DNA of 64,000 nucleotides, from the NCBI RefSeq assembly GCF_022352055.1, contig NZ_JAKRWM010000015.1:1-64000 (forward strand), in the 5' to 3' direction. Both the position numbers and the translations under genes were made by a program. Positions 18,066 through 27,645 of the stretch are shown piece after piece. This stretch comes from Cohnella mopanensis (GTDB lineage: Bacteria; Bacillota; Bacilli; Paenibacillales; Paenibacillaceae). The notes under the pieces were generated by a model. That model did no database searches. It was not told the origin of the DNA and saw only the letters and a list, made by a program, of their open reading frames with translations. Position 1 is the stretch's first letter; each line of letters opens with the position of its first letter.

Positions 18066-19697
18066 ATGGACGTAAAAAAAAGCAATTCGAAACTTGTCGT
18101 CGCGGGCTTGATGTTAGGCCTATTCATGGCCGCGCTCGATCAAACGATCGTATCCACGGCGATGACGACGATCATTCAGAAGCTCGGAGGTTTGGAAAGC
18201 TTCATCTGGGTATATTCCGCATACATGATCGCAATGGTCGTCGCGACGCCTATATTCGGGAAACTGTCGGATATGTATGGAAGGAAACGGTTTTTCTTGA
18301 TGGGACTCGTCCTATTCCTGCTCGGTTCGATTTTATGCGGAACCGCGCAGAACATGGATCAACTAATTATTTATCGCGCGATTCAAGGTATCGGCGGCGG
18401 TGCGCTCATGCCGATCGTATTTACGATTATTTTCGATCTGTTCCCGGCAGAGAAGCGCGGTAAAATGATGGGGCTGTTCGGAGCCGTATTCGGAGTTTCC
18501 AGCGTGTTCGGCCCGATCATGGGCGGAGCGATTACGGATCATTTAAGCTGGCGTTGGATTTTCTATATTAACGTTCCGATCGGTATATTGTCGATTATCT
18601 TTATCGCGAAAGCGTATCATGAATCGAAAGTGGCCCGCAAACAGGTTATTGACTGGGCGGGTGCGGTATTGCTGACGGGTACCGTCCTGTTCTTGATGTT
18701 CGGCTTGGAGCTTGGCGGTTCAGACGGATGGGCATGGGATTCGGCGAAAACGATCTCGTTGTTCGCAGGCTCAGCACTCTTTTTCATTTTGTTCTTGTTG
18801 GCGGAGAGAGTCGCTAAAGACCCGATTATTAAGCTTAGCTTATTTAAGAAACGGCTATTCACGAGCAGCATGGCCATCAGCTTGCTGTACGGCGGAGTCA
18901 TGATTGCCGGAGCCTCGTATATTCCGATCTTCATCCAAGGGGTATTCCACAAGACGGCAACGGAGACGAGCACGGTTCTGACCCCGATGATGCTCGGAGT
19001 TGTACTGAGCAGCCAGATCGGAGGCCGATTCGCCACGCGTTTCAGATATCGCGACGTTATGATCGTGTCGGCGTTGACCCTGCTCGTTGGCTCCTATTTA
19101 CTTGGGTTCGTGATGGATACTGAAACTAGCCGGTTATTGATTACGTTATTCATGGTCATTATCGGTTTGGGAATGGGAGTCTCCTTCTCGTTGCTCAACA
19201 TTTCCACGTTGAATTCCGTTCCTCCGCAGTATAAAGGTTCGGCCTCGTCGCTCATTACGTTTTTCCGGACGATCGGTTCGGCTCTTGGCGTAACGGTATT
19301 CGGTACGCTGCAAAAGCATGAATTCCAGAAAGGCATTCAGGAGTTGCCGAACATAAACCCGGAGATGGCGGCGAAAATAAAAGGCGGCCAAGCGCTTTTG
19401 GATCCGACTATGCAAGCGAAAATGGGACTGTCGCCGGATATCGTAAACGCTTTGTTAGGGAAGCTCGCGGATTCGATCATTTTTATTTTCCAATGGTCCG
19501 TTCTGTTGCCCGTACTTGCTTTGGTTTTCGTATTGCTCATGGGACGCTCGCGTATGGAGAAGGCACAACCCGCAAATCAAGGCGGACCTGGAGCGCCTGG
19601 AGCGCCTGGAGCACCAGGAGCACCCGGAGCACCGAATGCTCAGGGCTCTAATGAAGCAGTCTCCAGCAAACCGGAGCCCTCATACCATGGGCACTAA
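18066..19697 (+). CDS. DHA2-family MFS multidrug efflux pump with Gly-Ala-Pro tail
   Basis: A 543-residue, 14-segment drug:proton antiporter (EmrB/QacA type). Motif A reads [12 protein letters not shown] (~70), motif C GVFGVSS.FGPIMGG (~145), and DQTIVSTAM lies in the first segment. After the last membrane segment (~485-500) the protein has an unusual hydrophilic tail with five GAP/GAPGAP collagen-like triplets followed by an NAQGSNE/His-rich end. The PadR gene starts four bases downstream and probably represses the pair through the twin operator. Confidence 0.93.
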   Translation: MDVKKSNSKLVVAGLMLGLFMAALDQTIVSTAMTTIIQKLGGLESFIWVYSAYMIAMVVATPIFGKLSDMYGRKRFFLMGLVLFLLGSILCGTAQNMDQLIIYRAIQGIGGGALMPIVFTIIFDLFPAEKRGKMMGLFGAVFGVSSVFGPIMGGAITDHLSWRWIFYINVPIGILSIIFIAKAYHESKVARKQVIDWAGAVLLTGTVLFLMFGLELGGSDGWAWDSAKTISLFAGSALFFILFLLAERVAKDPIIKLSLFKKRLFTSSMAISLLYGGVMIAGASYIPIFIQGVFHKTATETSTVLTPMMLGVVLSSQIGGRFATRFRYRDVMIVSALTLLVGSYLLGFVMDTETSRLLITLFMVIIGLGMGVSFSLLNISTLNSVPPQYKGSASSLITFFRTIGSALGVTVFGTLQKHEFQKGIQELPNINPEMAAKIKGGQALLDPTMQAKMGLSPDIVNALLGKLADSIIFIFQWSVLLPVLALVFVLLMGRSRMEKAQPANQGGPGAPGAPGAPGAPGAPNAQGSNEAVSSKPEPSYHGH

Positions 19698-19700
19698 ACC

Positions 19701-20282
19701 ATGTCGATAAAATTATTAATCTTGGGGTTGCTCAGCGAGTGCAACCGCCATCCCTATGAGATCAGGCAGACGATCAAAGCAAGAAATTGGCACCATACGT
19801 TCAAGATCCGGGACGGCTCGCTCTACTATGCGGTCGATCAGCTTCGAGACGATGGGCTGATCGAAGTGGCGGAGGCGATTACTCTTCAGGATAATCGTCC
19901 TGACAAAATGATCTATCGCATAACGGAGAAGGGGAAAGCCGCGCTTCTAGACATGCTTTACGGGGAACTAGGAAAGGATTTCCATCCCCAACATCCATTC
20001 TTCGTTGCTCTTCCATTTGCGAGGCATGCCGAGAATGATCTGATGGAGCCGCTAATCGCGAGGCGATTGGAGCAATGCATGGAGCGAATTGAACATCTCC
20101 GCTTCGTGCTCGAGCTCAAAGGCGAATGGTTACCGCACGGCTCATTACGTATGATCCAAGGCATCAAGCGTTTCTGCGAAACGGAACGGGAGTGGCTAGA
20201 AGTGCTGCTGGAAGATGCGCGATCGGGCAAATTGACCGATCTCGGGGGATTTCTCGATCAAGGCGCTCAAGGTTCAGATTAA
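19701..20282 (+). CDS. PadR-family transcriptional regulator
   Basis: A 193-residue PadR protein: winged helix in residues ~5-85 (ILGLLSECNRHPYEIRQ; DGSLYYAVDQLRDDGLIEV; YRITEKGKAALL) and a C-terminal dimerisation domain of the longer Vir_act_alpha_C type. Start codon ATG lies four bases after the efflux-pump stop codon, so the two are cotranscribed. Such pairs usually form a feedback loop in which the pump's substrate relieves repression. Confidence 0.93.
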   Translation: MSIKLLILGLLSECNRHPYEIRQTIKARNWHHTFKIRDGSLYYAVDQLRDDGLIEVAEAITLQDNRPDKMIYRITEKGKAALLDMLYGELGKDFHPQHPFFVALPFARHAENDLMEPLIARRLEQCMERIEHLRFVLELKGEWLPHGSLRMIQGIKRFCETEREWLEVLLEDARSGKLTDLGGFLDQGAQGSD

Positions 20283-20394
20283 GTAAAGATAACATTAAAT
20301 AATGTAAAAACCGTGAAGAACGAAAGGAAAGCGCTTAGCTTTCGTCGAATGAATCCGTCAAACAACGCTAAAAAGCGGGAAAGGCGATTGCCTG

Positions 20395-21645
20395 ATGGAT
20401 GATAAACGAAAGATTAACGCTTGGGTGATGTACGATTGGGCGAACTCGGCTTTTGCTACGACGATTATGGCCGCGGTTATGCCGATTTACTTCATTAAAG
20501 TGGCAGGCGGAACGGATGGAAGCTGGAGCTTTACGCAAACCGCGGCTGCCATCGTCGTAGCGTTGTTGTCGCCCTTACTCGGCGCGATTGCGGATCATAC
20601 GGGAAGGAAAACCGCCTTCCTCAGATTCTTCAGCATCATTGGCGCGGCTGCTAGCGCGGCTCTTGCATTCGTCGGAACCGGGGATATGTGGCTTGCCTCC
20701 ATTCTTGTCGTCATCGGAATGGTCGGGTTCGGAGCAGGGAATACGTTCTACGATGCCATGCTGAACGATATCGCTTCGCCTTCGCAGCGTGAAAGAGTAA
20801 GCGCGCGCGGCTATTCGATGGGGTATTTGGGCGGCGGATTGCTGTTAGCGGTCAATCTGGGGTTAATCCTGGGATGGGAATCTATTGGGCTGCCGGACAG
20901 TACCGCTGCCTCGCAGATTTCGTTCGTTACGGTCGGAATATGGTGGTTCGTGTTCTCCTTGCCTTTATTTCGGAATATTAAGGATACCCCGTCAACAATC
21001 GATAAAGGCAGTATAAGGACAAACTTGAAAGCAGGGGTGCAACGTCTTCGGGGTACGTTCCTCAGAATTAAGCGATATCCCGAGCTTCTTAAATTCATGC
21101 TCGCCTTTTGGTTCTACGCCGACGGTATTAACACGGTTATCTTATTGGCCGCCAGCTACGGGACGACAATCGGAATCGAATCTGACCATCTCATTATAGC
21201 TCTCTTGATCACGCAGTTTATCGGATTCCCGGCAACGCTGCTATTCGGCAAATTAGCCGATCGGTTAGGCAGCAAGAGAATGCTGTTCACCTCGCTTGCG
21301 ATCTATATCGTAATCGTGATTCTGGGTTATTTCATGACAAGCGCGCTGCACTTCTATCTGCTAGCTTGTTTGGTCGGTTTAGTTCAAGGAGGATCGCAAG
21401 CGACTTCCAGGGCGATTTTCAGTAAAATGATCCCGCATGGAAGAATCGCGGAGTTTAATGGATTCCTGAGTATCACTTATCGGTTATTCTCTTTTATGGG
21501 ATTGTTGGTGTTCGGAATCGTGAAAATGATTAGCGATTCTAGCCGTTCGGCGTTGCTGACAGTTGTACTGTTCTTCGTCGTAGGAATCATTTTGCTTACT
21601 TTCGTGAATTTGGCAAAAGGAGAGCAGGAAGCCCAGCACTCTTAA
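20395..21645 (+). CDS. UMF1-family MFS transporter
   Basis: A 416-residue membrane protein with about 12 hydrophobic segments. The N-terminal signature WVMYDWANSAFATTIM and the following GAIADHTGRKTAFL identify the UMF1 (Atg22/YxiO-like) branch of the major facilitator superfamily. The substrate is unknown; yeast Atg22 exports amino acids from the vacuole. It is separated from the padR gene by 112 bases containing an imperfect inverted repeat around AAAGCGCTTAGCTTT. Confidence 0.9.
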   Translation: MDDKRKINAWVMYDWANSAFATTIMAAVMPIYFIKVAGGTDGSWSFTQTAAAIVVALLSPLLGAIADHTGRKTAFLRFFSIIGAAASAALAFVGTGDMWLASILVVIGMVGFGAGNTFYDAMLNDIASPSQRERVSARGYSMGYLGGGLLLAVNLGLILGWESIGLPDSTAASQISFVTVGIWWFVFSLPLFRNIKDTPSTIDKGSIRTNLKAGVQRLRGTFLRIKRYPELLKFMLAFWFYADGINTVILLAASYGTTIGIESDHLIIALLITQFIGFPATLLFGKLADRLGSKRMLFTSLAIYIVIVILGYFMTSALHFYLLACLVGLVQGGSQATSRAIFSKMIPHGRIAEFNGFLSITYRLFSFMGLLVFGIVKMISDSSRSALLTVVLFFVVGIILLTFVNLAKGEQEAQHS

Positions 21646-21671
21646 TCGCAGGATTGCCAAGGGCGTAGCCG

Positions 21672-22619
21672 TTAGGCTGGGACAATGGAATCCGCGAAAG
21701 TGATCGTTCCCCTGTCGCAAGGTAAACCCGTTTCATAGGAAACATCCCGAAGCAGCTCGCTGAAACGCAACTTCAGCCGGGCTGCTTCTTCGTCTGTCGC
21801 GGCTTGCAACCATGCGATGCCCGCAGCAGTCGTTTCATGGCCATCCGCTAAAGCAAGGTCCCACAACTCCATTGCGCTTGTACGGTGATGGACCGTGCGA
21901 TCCATCGGATCGATCCAGGGCTGTCGGCTGTCGTTCAGGACGTCCCATTGAGGGATTTCGCACGGTGGGGAAAAAGGGGCGAGTTGTCTGAAAGTTAATC
22001 TGCCTTTCCAGCCGCTTGGATCAAAGAATAAGCGCTGCGCCCGGAGCATCTGTGCAACGGCGTGATCGAGCTGCTCAGAATGAATCCGGCTTGCGATTAC
22101 GGGGTAGTGTTGGGCTACGACGTTCAGGAAATCGTTCGCGAATTCGCCTGGCAATCTATCCTCCGTATCCACCTCCGGAAAGACCGGCGTGTTGCCGGTA
22201 TGGATACCCGCCCGTCTCATCAAGATGACGGAATCCATCGCCGTCTCGTACCGCTGATGATGCCACTTCTTGAAGCCGGAACGGCTGAACACGAAAGGAT
22301 GAAGATGCCTATCCAGCACATGATGCAGAAGAAAGCCTATCGTATAGGCCACGGCCGGATCTTCCATCGGTCGACATCTCACGGCGCTGAACAAAGAGAG
22401 CAGGAACGGACCGCAATGGATATTGTGGAGCAGCGTGCCAAGCTGATTCAATGGAGTCGAGGACTGCCACGGTAAGAAATGATCATAGAATAGAAAGTCG
22501 GGGCCTTGGCAACCGAGTTGAAACGCGGCCTTCCACGGTTGTCGATCCATATATTGGTCAATGCAAATAGCCCTTAAGACTTCTTTACCAAATTGGATAT
22601 GGGCCCAAATATTCGGCAT
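21672..22619 (-). CDS. Zinc-dependent phospholipase C-like protein
   Basis: A 315-residue protein of the zinc-dependent PLC fold (PF00882 type). The start at 22619 follows AAAGGGAG; upstream in-frame codons are not plausible. Metal-binding His/Asp candidates lie in NIWAHIQFG at the N-terminus, GPDFLFYDHF, LLHNIHCGPFL and GFLLHHVLDRHLHPF. No signal peptide is present, so it is probably cytoplasmic, unlike secreted bacterial PLCs. It is convergent with the UMF1 gene. Homologues in Paenibacillaceae are usually annotated only by domain, and the substrate is uncertain. Confidence 0.8.
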   Translation of the reverse strand: MPNIWAHIQFGKEVLRAICIDQYMDRQPWKAAFQLGCQGPDFLFYDHFLPWQSSTPLNQLGTLLHNIHCGPFLLSLFSAVRCRPMEDPAVAYTIGFLLHHVLDRHLHPFVFSRSGFKKWHHQRYETAMDSVILMRRAGIHTGNTPVFPEVDTEDRLPGEFANDFLNVVAQHYPVIASRIHSEQLDHAVAQMLRAQRLFFDPSGWKGRLTFRQLAPFSPPCEIPQWDVLNDSRQPWIDPMDRTVHHRTSAMELWDLALADGHETTAAGIAWLQAATDEEAARLKLRFSELLRDVSYETGLPCDRGTITFADSIVPA

Positions 22620-22735
22620 GCTTCCGCTCCCTTTGACAAAAATCAGTGTACTTGTACCTATGATTTCAGTATAATAAAGGAAAGCGGTTACGGCTAGCGG
22701 TTTCAATCCAATTAGACAAAGGGGCGCGTTCAGGC

Positions 22736-23194
22736 ATGAAGGCTGAGTACATCAACCCATTTTTGGAATCCGCGCGTATGGTCATCGAACAGATGGTTCA
22801 AATCCGTCCCAGTACCGGACAGCTCTCGATTAGGGACATCAAATTCGCGGAAAATCATGTATGGATTCAAATTGGACTAACAGGTCATATGACTGGCGAT
22901 ATCGTATTTGGTTTAAGCGAATCCGTTGCTTTACGAATTATTTCTGCCATGATGGGCGGCTATACGATTACCGAGATCGACGAAATGGGCAAGAGCGCCA
23001 TTTCCGAATTAGGCAATATGATTAGCGGTAACGCTAGTACGATGTTGTACAATCAAGGCGTGCACGTAGATATCACGCCTCCGCAGATTATGGGTTCCCA
23101 TTTTGCTTCTGCTACGGGCGCTAGTCGCGCTTTAGCGGTTCCGTTAATTATGGATGGAATCGGGGAAATGGAAATTCAAGTACTCATTGCTTAG
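22736..23194 (+). CDS. cheX: CheY-P phosphatase CheX
   Basis: A 152-residue protein of the CheC/CheX family. The phosphatase signature E-x2-N is visible as SAISELGNMISGNAST (~93-108), and the protein has the single-signature CheX form. It removes phosphate from CheY-P in chemotaxis. The gene stands alone, away from other chemotaxis genes, as it often does in Bacilli. A small terminator follows. Confidence 0.92.
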   Translation: MKAEYINPFLESARMVIEQMVQIRPSTGQLSIRDIKFAENHVWIQIGLTGHMTGDIVFGLSESVALRIISAMMGGYTITEIDEMGKSAISELGNMISGNASTMLYNQGVHVDITPPQIMGSHFASATGASRALAVPLIMDGIGEMEIQVLIA

Positions 23195-23232
23195 TACATC
23201 TGATTTATGTAAACTTATAAGGTTGCTCGTTC

Positions 23233-23253
23233 GCCCCGGCTAGGGGCTTTTTT
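23233..23253 (+). terminator. Terminator after cheX
   Basis: GCCCC-5 nt-GGGGC followed by six T, about 40 bases after the cheX stop codon. Confidence 0.8.
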
Positions 23254-23312
23254 CATGGTATAGTATTCGTAGCTCAGCTTTTATTGCTTATTTCCTCCAA
23301 GGAGAGGTAATG

Positions 23313-24095
23313 ATGAGAGTAGCATTAAGTGATAAGGTCGTGCTCATAACAGGGGCATCGAGCGGGATCGGGGCATTGGTCGCTAAACTTCTGGCCGATA
23401 AGGGAGCAATTCCCGTTCTCACGGCGCGATCAAGGGATAGAATGCTTAAGTTATCCGCATCCATTCAAGGCGAGCACGCCGTGTACGAGATGGATGTCAC
23501 CTCGGATGAGCAGGTCAAGCAAGTCGTCTCGCAAGTGCTCGAGCGTTACGGTAAAATTGACGTACTGCTTAACAATGCCGGATACGGGGAGTTTATTCCT
23601 TTTACGGAAGCCCGGATCGCCGACTTTCATGAGATGATGGATGTAAACTTCATGGGGGCGGTACGCTGCACCCAAGCGGTCTTGCCTTCCATGCTCGAGG
23701 CTGGGCGAGGGCATATCGTCAACGTGGCCTCGATGGCCGGAAAAATGGCGACCGCAAAATCGACTGCGTATTCCGCGACCAAGCATGCGATACTCGGACT
23801 GACGAATGCGTTGCGCCAGGAATTGCGCGGTTCGGGTATCGCCGTGTCCGCCGTAAATCCGGGGCCGATCGATACGCCGTTCTTCGATCGTGCGGATCCA
23901 GACGGGAATTATGTCCGTAACGTTAAATGGTTCATGATGTCGCCGGACAAAGTCGCAAAAGCGATCTTGGGCGTCATCGAGCGGCGTAAACCGGAACTCG
24001 ATTTACCTTGGACGGCTTCAATCGGAGTCAAATTCATGCAGGTGTTTCCTCGGATTAGCGATTCGCTCTTTGGGCGGTTCATGAATAAGAAGTAA
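23313..24095 (+). CDS. Short-chain dehydrogenase/reductase
   Basis: A 260-residue classical SDR. The nucleotide-binding TGASSGIG (~13), NNAGYGEF (~90), catalytic Ser in VNVASMAGK and YSATKHA (Tyr/Lys ~155-159) are all intact. The second of two adjacent ATGs is preferred, eight bases after GGAG. It belongs to the broad YqjQ/DltE-like group; the substrate is unknown. The downstream helicase gene follows after about 40 bases and may be cotranscribed. Confidence 0.92.
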   Translation: MRVALSDKVVLITGASSGIGALVAKLLADKGAIPVLTARSRDRMLKLSASIQGEHAVYEMDVTSDEQVKQVVSQVLERYGKIDVLLNNAGYGEFIPFTEARIADFHEMMDVNFMGAVRCTQAVLPSMLEAGRGHIVNVASMAGKMATAKSTAYSATKHAILGLTNALRQELRGSGIAVSAVNPGPIDTPFFDRADPDGNYVRNVKWFMMSPDKVAKAILGVIERRKPELDLPWTASIGVKFMQVFPRISDSLFGRFMNKK

Positions 24096-24139
24096 GGTTT
24101 TTACGTTATTTTGTCAAATTAAAGACTGGGGTTGAGTTG

Positions 24140-25744
24140 ATGGGTTTTATAGAGTTAGGTCTGAACGAGGTGCTTGCTCAGAAGCTGGCGGCTGCCGGAA
24201 TCTCGGAGCCATCTGAAGTGCAGAGTCAGGCGTTGCCTGAGTTGCTGAGCGGAAGAGATGGCGTATTGGTGTCTCCGACAGGTACGGGGAAGACGCTCGC
24301 TTACTTGCTGCCCTTGTTGCAGAAGATCGACGGCTCGCGCCGGGAGACGCAAGCGTTAGTGCTCGCGCCGACGCAAGAGTTGGCGATGCAAATTATGCGC
24401 GAAGCGGAAACTTATGGGCAACCGCTCGGCATTAAAGCTACGGCGCTTATCGGAGGAGCTTCGCTGGCTCGCCAGCTGGAGCGAATGAAAAGCAAGCCCG
24501 CGCTTATCGTTGGAACTCCGGGTCGCGTACGAGAGGTGGCGAGCACTCGCAAGCTGAGCTTGCATTCGGTAACGTCCGTAGTCATAGATGAGACGGACCG
24601 TGTGTTCTCGCTCGGCGGGAAAAATGACGTGGAACAATTGATGCGACAGTGTTCGCGCGACAGGCAGACCGTATTCGTGTCCGCTACCCGTTCGGAAGCA
24701 ATGAGGGATGCGGAGCGCAAATGGCAGAAGGACCCTTGGGTGTCCGACGTGACGGAGAAGGAAAACGAGAACGGGCTTTCGTCGACATTGGAGCATTGGT
24801 ATTTCTTAAGCGACCGTCGCGAGAAAATCGATCTGATCCGTAAAATCGTTCGGCACATGAAGCCGACTTCGGCGCTCTTATTCGTTAACGATACGGAGAA
24901 AATCGGGGAACTGCTTGCTAAACTGCGCTATGAGGGAGTTTCCGCCGATGCGTTGTACGGAGATACGCGCGGCCAAGAGCGCGGGGAAGTGATGCAGCGA
25001 TTCCGTAAAGGACGCACGAAGCTGCTGATCGCGACCGATGTGGCTGCCAGAGGCTTGGATCTTCCGGGATTGCCGCTCGTTATTCAATTCGAGCCCGCTC
25101 TCGATGCGGACCACTACGTGCACCGTTCGGGCAGAACGGCCAGGATGGGACGCGATGGAACTTCGATTACGCTGATTTCTCCGGAAGAAAGATTTATTAT
25201 CGACAAGCTGGAGAAACAATTAAAGATCCAAGTGCAACCGAAGGTTCTATACGAAGGACGAGTCGTATCTTTGGAAGAGGGCATCGCCAAGAAGGGGACG
25301 GCCGTTGAGCGCGGCCCTCGATCCGGCGGCCAAGACGCTAAGGATGGACGTCCGGTATGGAAGTCGAAGGCGGAATACTTGGCGACGCTTAAGCCCGAGT
25401 CTAGGCAGGAGAAGAAGCCATCGGAACAGGCTAGGCCTAATCCGCAGACGGAGAAAAATTCGTACTCCGGGAAAAAACCTTTGTCGGCCGGCAGAACGTA
25501 TTCGGAAGACAAATCATACAATAAGCCGGTGCGTGCGGATAAACCGACAACGCCTAAAAAGACAGCCGATAAAGCTCCGGTTGCTAGCGTAACCACTTCC
25601 GCGAATGCCGCTAAACCAGCAATGAAGGCACCGGTCAAACCAGCGAAAGTGAAGGCGGACCGGGCGAAGGATAAGAAAAACAAAGGCGCTCCGAAATGGT
25701 TAAAGGAAAAGCGCGAGTCGTCTGCCTCAGACAAAAAAGAATAG
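24140..25744 (+). CDS. DEAD-box-type ATP-dependent RNA helicase with basic tail
   Basis: A 534-residue helicase. Motifs in order: Q motif region (~3-25), motif I PTGTGKT (~48), PTQELA, TPGRV, motif II as DETD rather than DEAD, motif III SAT, ATDVAARGLD and HRSGRTARMG. The helicase core ends near residue 370. A Lys/Pro/Ala/Ser-rich, low-complexity tail of about 150 residues follows, ending in a strongly basic segment, a typical RNA-binding extension. The DETD variant retains the catalytic Asp-Glu pair. It probably remodels RNA or ribosomes, perhaps in the cold. Confidence 0.93.
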   Translation: MGFIELGLNEVLAQKLAAAGISEPSEVQSQALPELLSGRDGVLVSPTGTGKTLAYLLPLLQKIDGSRRETQALVLAPTQELAMQIMREAETYGQPLGIKATALIGGASLARQLERMKSKPALIVGTPGRVREVASTRKLSLHSVTSVVIDETDRVFSLGGKNDVEQLMRQCSRDRQTVFVSATRSEAMRDAERKWQKDPWVSDVTEKENENGLSSTLEHWYFLSDRREKIDLIRKIVRHMKPTSALLFVNDTEKIGELLAKLRYEGVSADALYGDTRGQERGEVMQRFRKGRTKLLIATDVAARGLDLPGLPLVIQFEPALDADHYVHRSGRTARMGRDGTSITLISPEERFIIDKLEKQLKIQVQPKVLYEGRVVSLEEGIAKKGTAVERGPRSGGQDAKDGRPVWKSKAEYLATLKPESRQEKKPSEQARPNPQTEKNSYSGKKPLSAGRTYSEDKSYNKPVRADKPTTPKKTADKAPVASVTTSANAAKPAMKAPVKPAKVKADRAKDKKNKGAPKWLKEKRESSASDKKE

Positions 25745-25760
25745 AATATTAAAGCTAACT

Positions 25761-25790
25761 AAGCCCACCGCGTCATGGTGGGCTTTTTTT
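25761..25790 (+). terminator. Terminator after the helicase gene
   Basis: GCCCACC-7 nt-GGTGGGC followed by seven T. Confidence 0.92.
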
Positions 25791-25940
25791 GTTCGATTTA
25801 GTCCCGGAAATGGGTCCTTTCCCATACTTTAGGCTTATTTTTCCTCTAGGACCCTCCGATAATCCAACTCTCCTCCGAATGGTATAGGCATACGGGATTT
25901 ATCCGTGAATACGCTACTTACCAAAGGAGAGATTGATCTC

Positions 25941-27242
25941 ATGAAAAATGCCCAACCTATGTTGAAGAAAACGGCTGCCGCCACTTTGGCCTTAACGATG
26001 TTAGTCGGAGGCGCAACGGGAGTCATGGCTTCCGCGAAGTCCAAGCAAGAATCCAACGATTGGAAAAACAGTTCTTGGGATAACAAGAACGATAAGCATA
26101 ACGATAAAGACGACGATAAAAAAAATAAAAACAATAAAAACAATAACGATAAGAACAAAAACGATAAAAAGAACAATTCCAAGCTTCAAATCAACCTCAA
26201 CTTCGGCGACTTGAACGAGAAAGAATGGAAATGGGCGTACGACCACATTATCCGGCTCGCCGCGCAAGGGGTATTTAACGGATATGAGGACGGCAGCTTC
26301 AAGCCTCGCAACAACATTACGAGAATAGAAGCTTTAGTAGCCGCAGTTCGCCTGCTTGGATTAAAGGAAGAAGCAGAGAAGCCGGAGAACATGAACGCTA
26401 AGCTTAACTTCAAGGATTTCGATCAATTGAAGAAAAAATACGGCTGGGCAGTAGGATATGTTACCGTTGCGCTCGAGAACGACCTGTTCTCGGAGACGGA
26501 CAATGTGATTCAAGCGGATAAGCCGGCTAACCGACTGTGGGCATCGGTACTGCTCGTCAAGGCAATGAAGCTGGATGCCGAAGCTAAGAAGAAGATGGAT
26601 ACGGTATTGCCATTCCGCGACGCTAAAGACATTCCTGCAGGTTCCGTTGGCTATATCGCGGTTGCTCTCGAGAAGAACTTGATCACAGGCTATAACGACA
26701 ATACGTTCCAGCCTAACCGTCCCGTAACGCGTGCCGAGTTGGCCGCATTGTTAGATCGGGTTGATCAGCAACTTCCCGAGGATCAGAAGGCGCAAGCGAT
26801 CACGGGAACGATCCAAGCGATCGCGGGCGGCAACATCACCGTGAAAAAAGCCGACAATACGACGATTCAAGTTCCGGTAGATGCGAACGTGTTTATTTTC
26901 CGCAAGGATGTCAAAGCGCCATTGTCCGCTCTTCAGGCAGGAGACGAAGCACTCGTGCGTACGTATCAGGGCAAAGCGGTGTTCATCGAGGTTACGAAGC
27001 CGGCGGACGTTATTTTTCAATTAGTGGATTCGGGAAAAGTCGGCTCCTTCAGCTTGAACGCGCAAGGCAAAATCGCTACGCTTTCGCTCAGTAAAGAAGT
27101 GAACGGCACGCTGCAAACGATCATCTATAACGTAGATGCGAACGTCACGATTATCGGAAACTCCGGCGTCTTGTCGCCGAACTTGAACGTCGTCGTTAAA
27201 GGGACTAATAATATCGTTCAATCGATTGAAATATTGGCATAA
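25941..27242 (+). CDS. SLH-domain surface protein
   Basis: A 433-residue secreted protein. The start at 25941 has AAAGGAGAG nine bases upstream. A signal peptide (~1-30, ending near VMASA) is followed by a highly charged Asn/Asp/Lys tract (~31-75, runs like KNNKNNND). Two clear S-layer homology domains follow (HIIRLAAQGVFNGYEDGSFKP.NNITRIEA; YIAVALEKNLITGYNDNTFQP.RPVTRAEL) with a divergent unit between them. The C-terminal ~150 residues are beta-rich and unassigned. SLH domains bind pyruvylated secondary wall polymer, so the protein sits on the cell wall. Confidence 0.92.
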   Translation: MKNAQPMLKKTAAATLALTMLVGGATGVMASAKSKQESNDWKNSSWDNKNDKHNDKDDDKKNKNNKNNNDKNKNDKKNNSKLQINLNFGDLNEKEWKWAYDHIIRLAAQGVFNGYEDGSFKPRNNITRIEALVAAVRLLGLKEEAEKPENMNAKLNFKDFDQLKKKYGWAVGYVTVALENDLFSETDNVIQADKPANRLWASVLLVKAMKLDAEAKKKMDTVLPFRDAKDIPAGSVGYIAVALEKNLITGYNDNTFQPNRPVTRAELAALLDRVDQQLPEDQKAQAITGTIQAIAGGNITVKKADNTTIQVPVDANVFIFRKDVKAPLSALQAGDEALVRTYQGKAVFIEVTKPADVIFQLVDSGKVGSFSLNAQGKIATLSLSKEVNGTLQTIIYNVDANVTIIGNSGVLSPNLNVVVKGTNNIVQSIEILA

Positions 27243-27270
27243 TTCCTATTTATAAGCTTCGCAATGAGGG

Positions 27271-27296
27271 GACCGCTTCCGGGCGGTTCTTTTTTT
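27271..27296 (+). terminator. Terminator after the SLH gene
   Basis: A short stem (GACCGC with GCGGTT) followed by a run of T, about 30 bases after the stop codon. Confidence 0.75.
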
Positions 27297-27320
27297 GTGT
27301 GCGGAAATTGACAGTGAATC

Positions 27321-27539
27321 TCATTGACGAGAATTGTCGGATTTCGTGACGGGCTGAAACCGATCCGCAACGAGTAAAACAAGGATAACTGGCACTAAAG
27401 TAATCGTATCGACAAGGAAGAATCCCCAGTTACTTATTGAAATCCACCTGAACCATTGGTAATCGGACATAAATACGGACACAAGGTAAAGCCAAATACC
27501 GGATAACGCATAGGCGATCGCACACGCTTTGGAATTCAT
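27321..27539 (-). CDS. Small two-segment membrane protein
   Basis: A 72-residue hypothetical protein. The ATG at 27539 has AGAGGTG six bases upstream. Two hydrophobic segments (~5-25 and ~35-58) are joined by an aromatic-rich turn, and the short C-terminus is hydrophilic. It is not a family I recognise. It is divergent from the germination operon and close to its promoter. Confidence 0.55.
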   Translation of the reverse strand: MNSKACAIAYALSGIWLYLVSVFMSDYQWFRWISISNWGFFLVDTITLVPVILVLLVADRFQPVTKSDNSRQ

Positions 27540-27591
27540 ATCCACACCTCTTTTCGAAGAGCATTCCACTCACTCTCCAAGGTTATACAAG

Positions 27592-27620
27592 GCATAATTC
27601 GAATGCGAGAGCACATACTG
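27592..27620 (+). promoter_or_regulatory. Sigma-G-like promoter of the germination operon
   Basis: GCATA (27592-27596), a 17-base spacer and CATACTG (27614-27620) resemble the forespore sigma-G consensus, as expected for gerA-type operons. The ribosome site starts about 10 bases downstream. Confidence 0.5.
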
Positions 27621-27645
27621 AATGCATTGGAAAGGATGGAACGAT

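Noticed and set aside
20315..20340. cre site around AAAGCGCTTAGC before the UMF1 gene
   Set aside because: At least three mismatches to the cre consensus; better described as an imperfect inverted repeat.
25812..25855. GGGTCCT/AGGACCC pairing in the SLH gene leader as a riboswitch
   Set aside because: A single 7-bp pairing across ~30 bases without a conserved core; not enough for a named RNA element.
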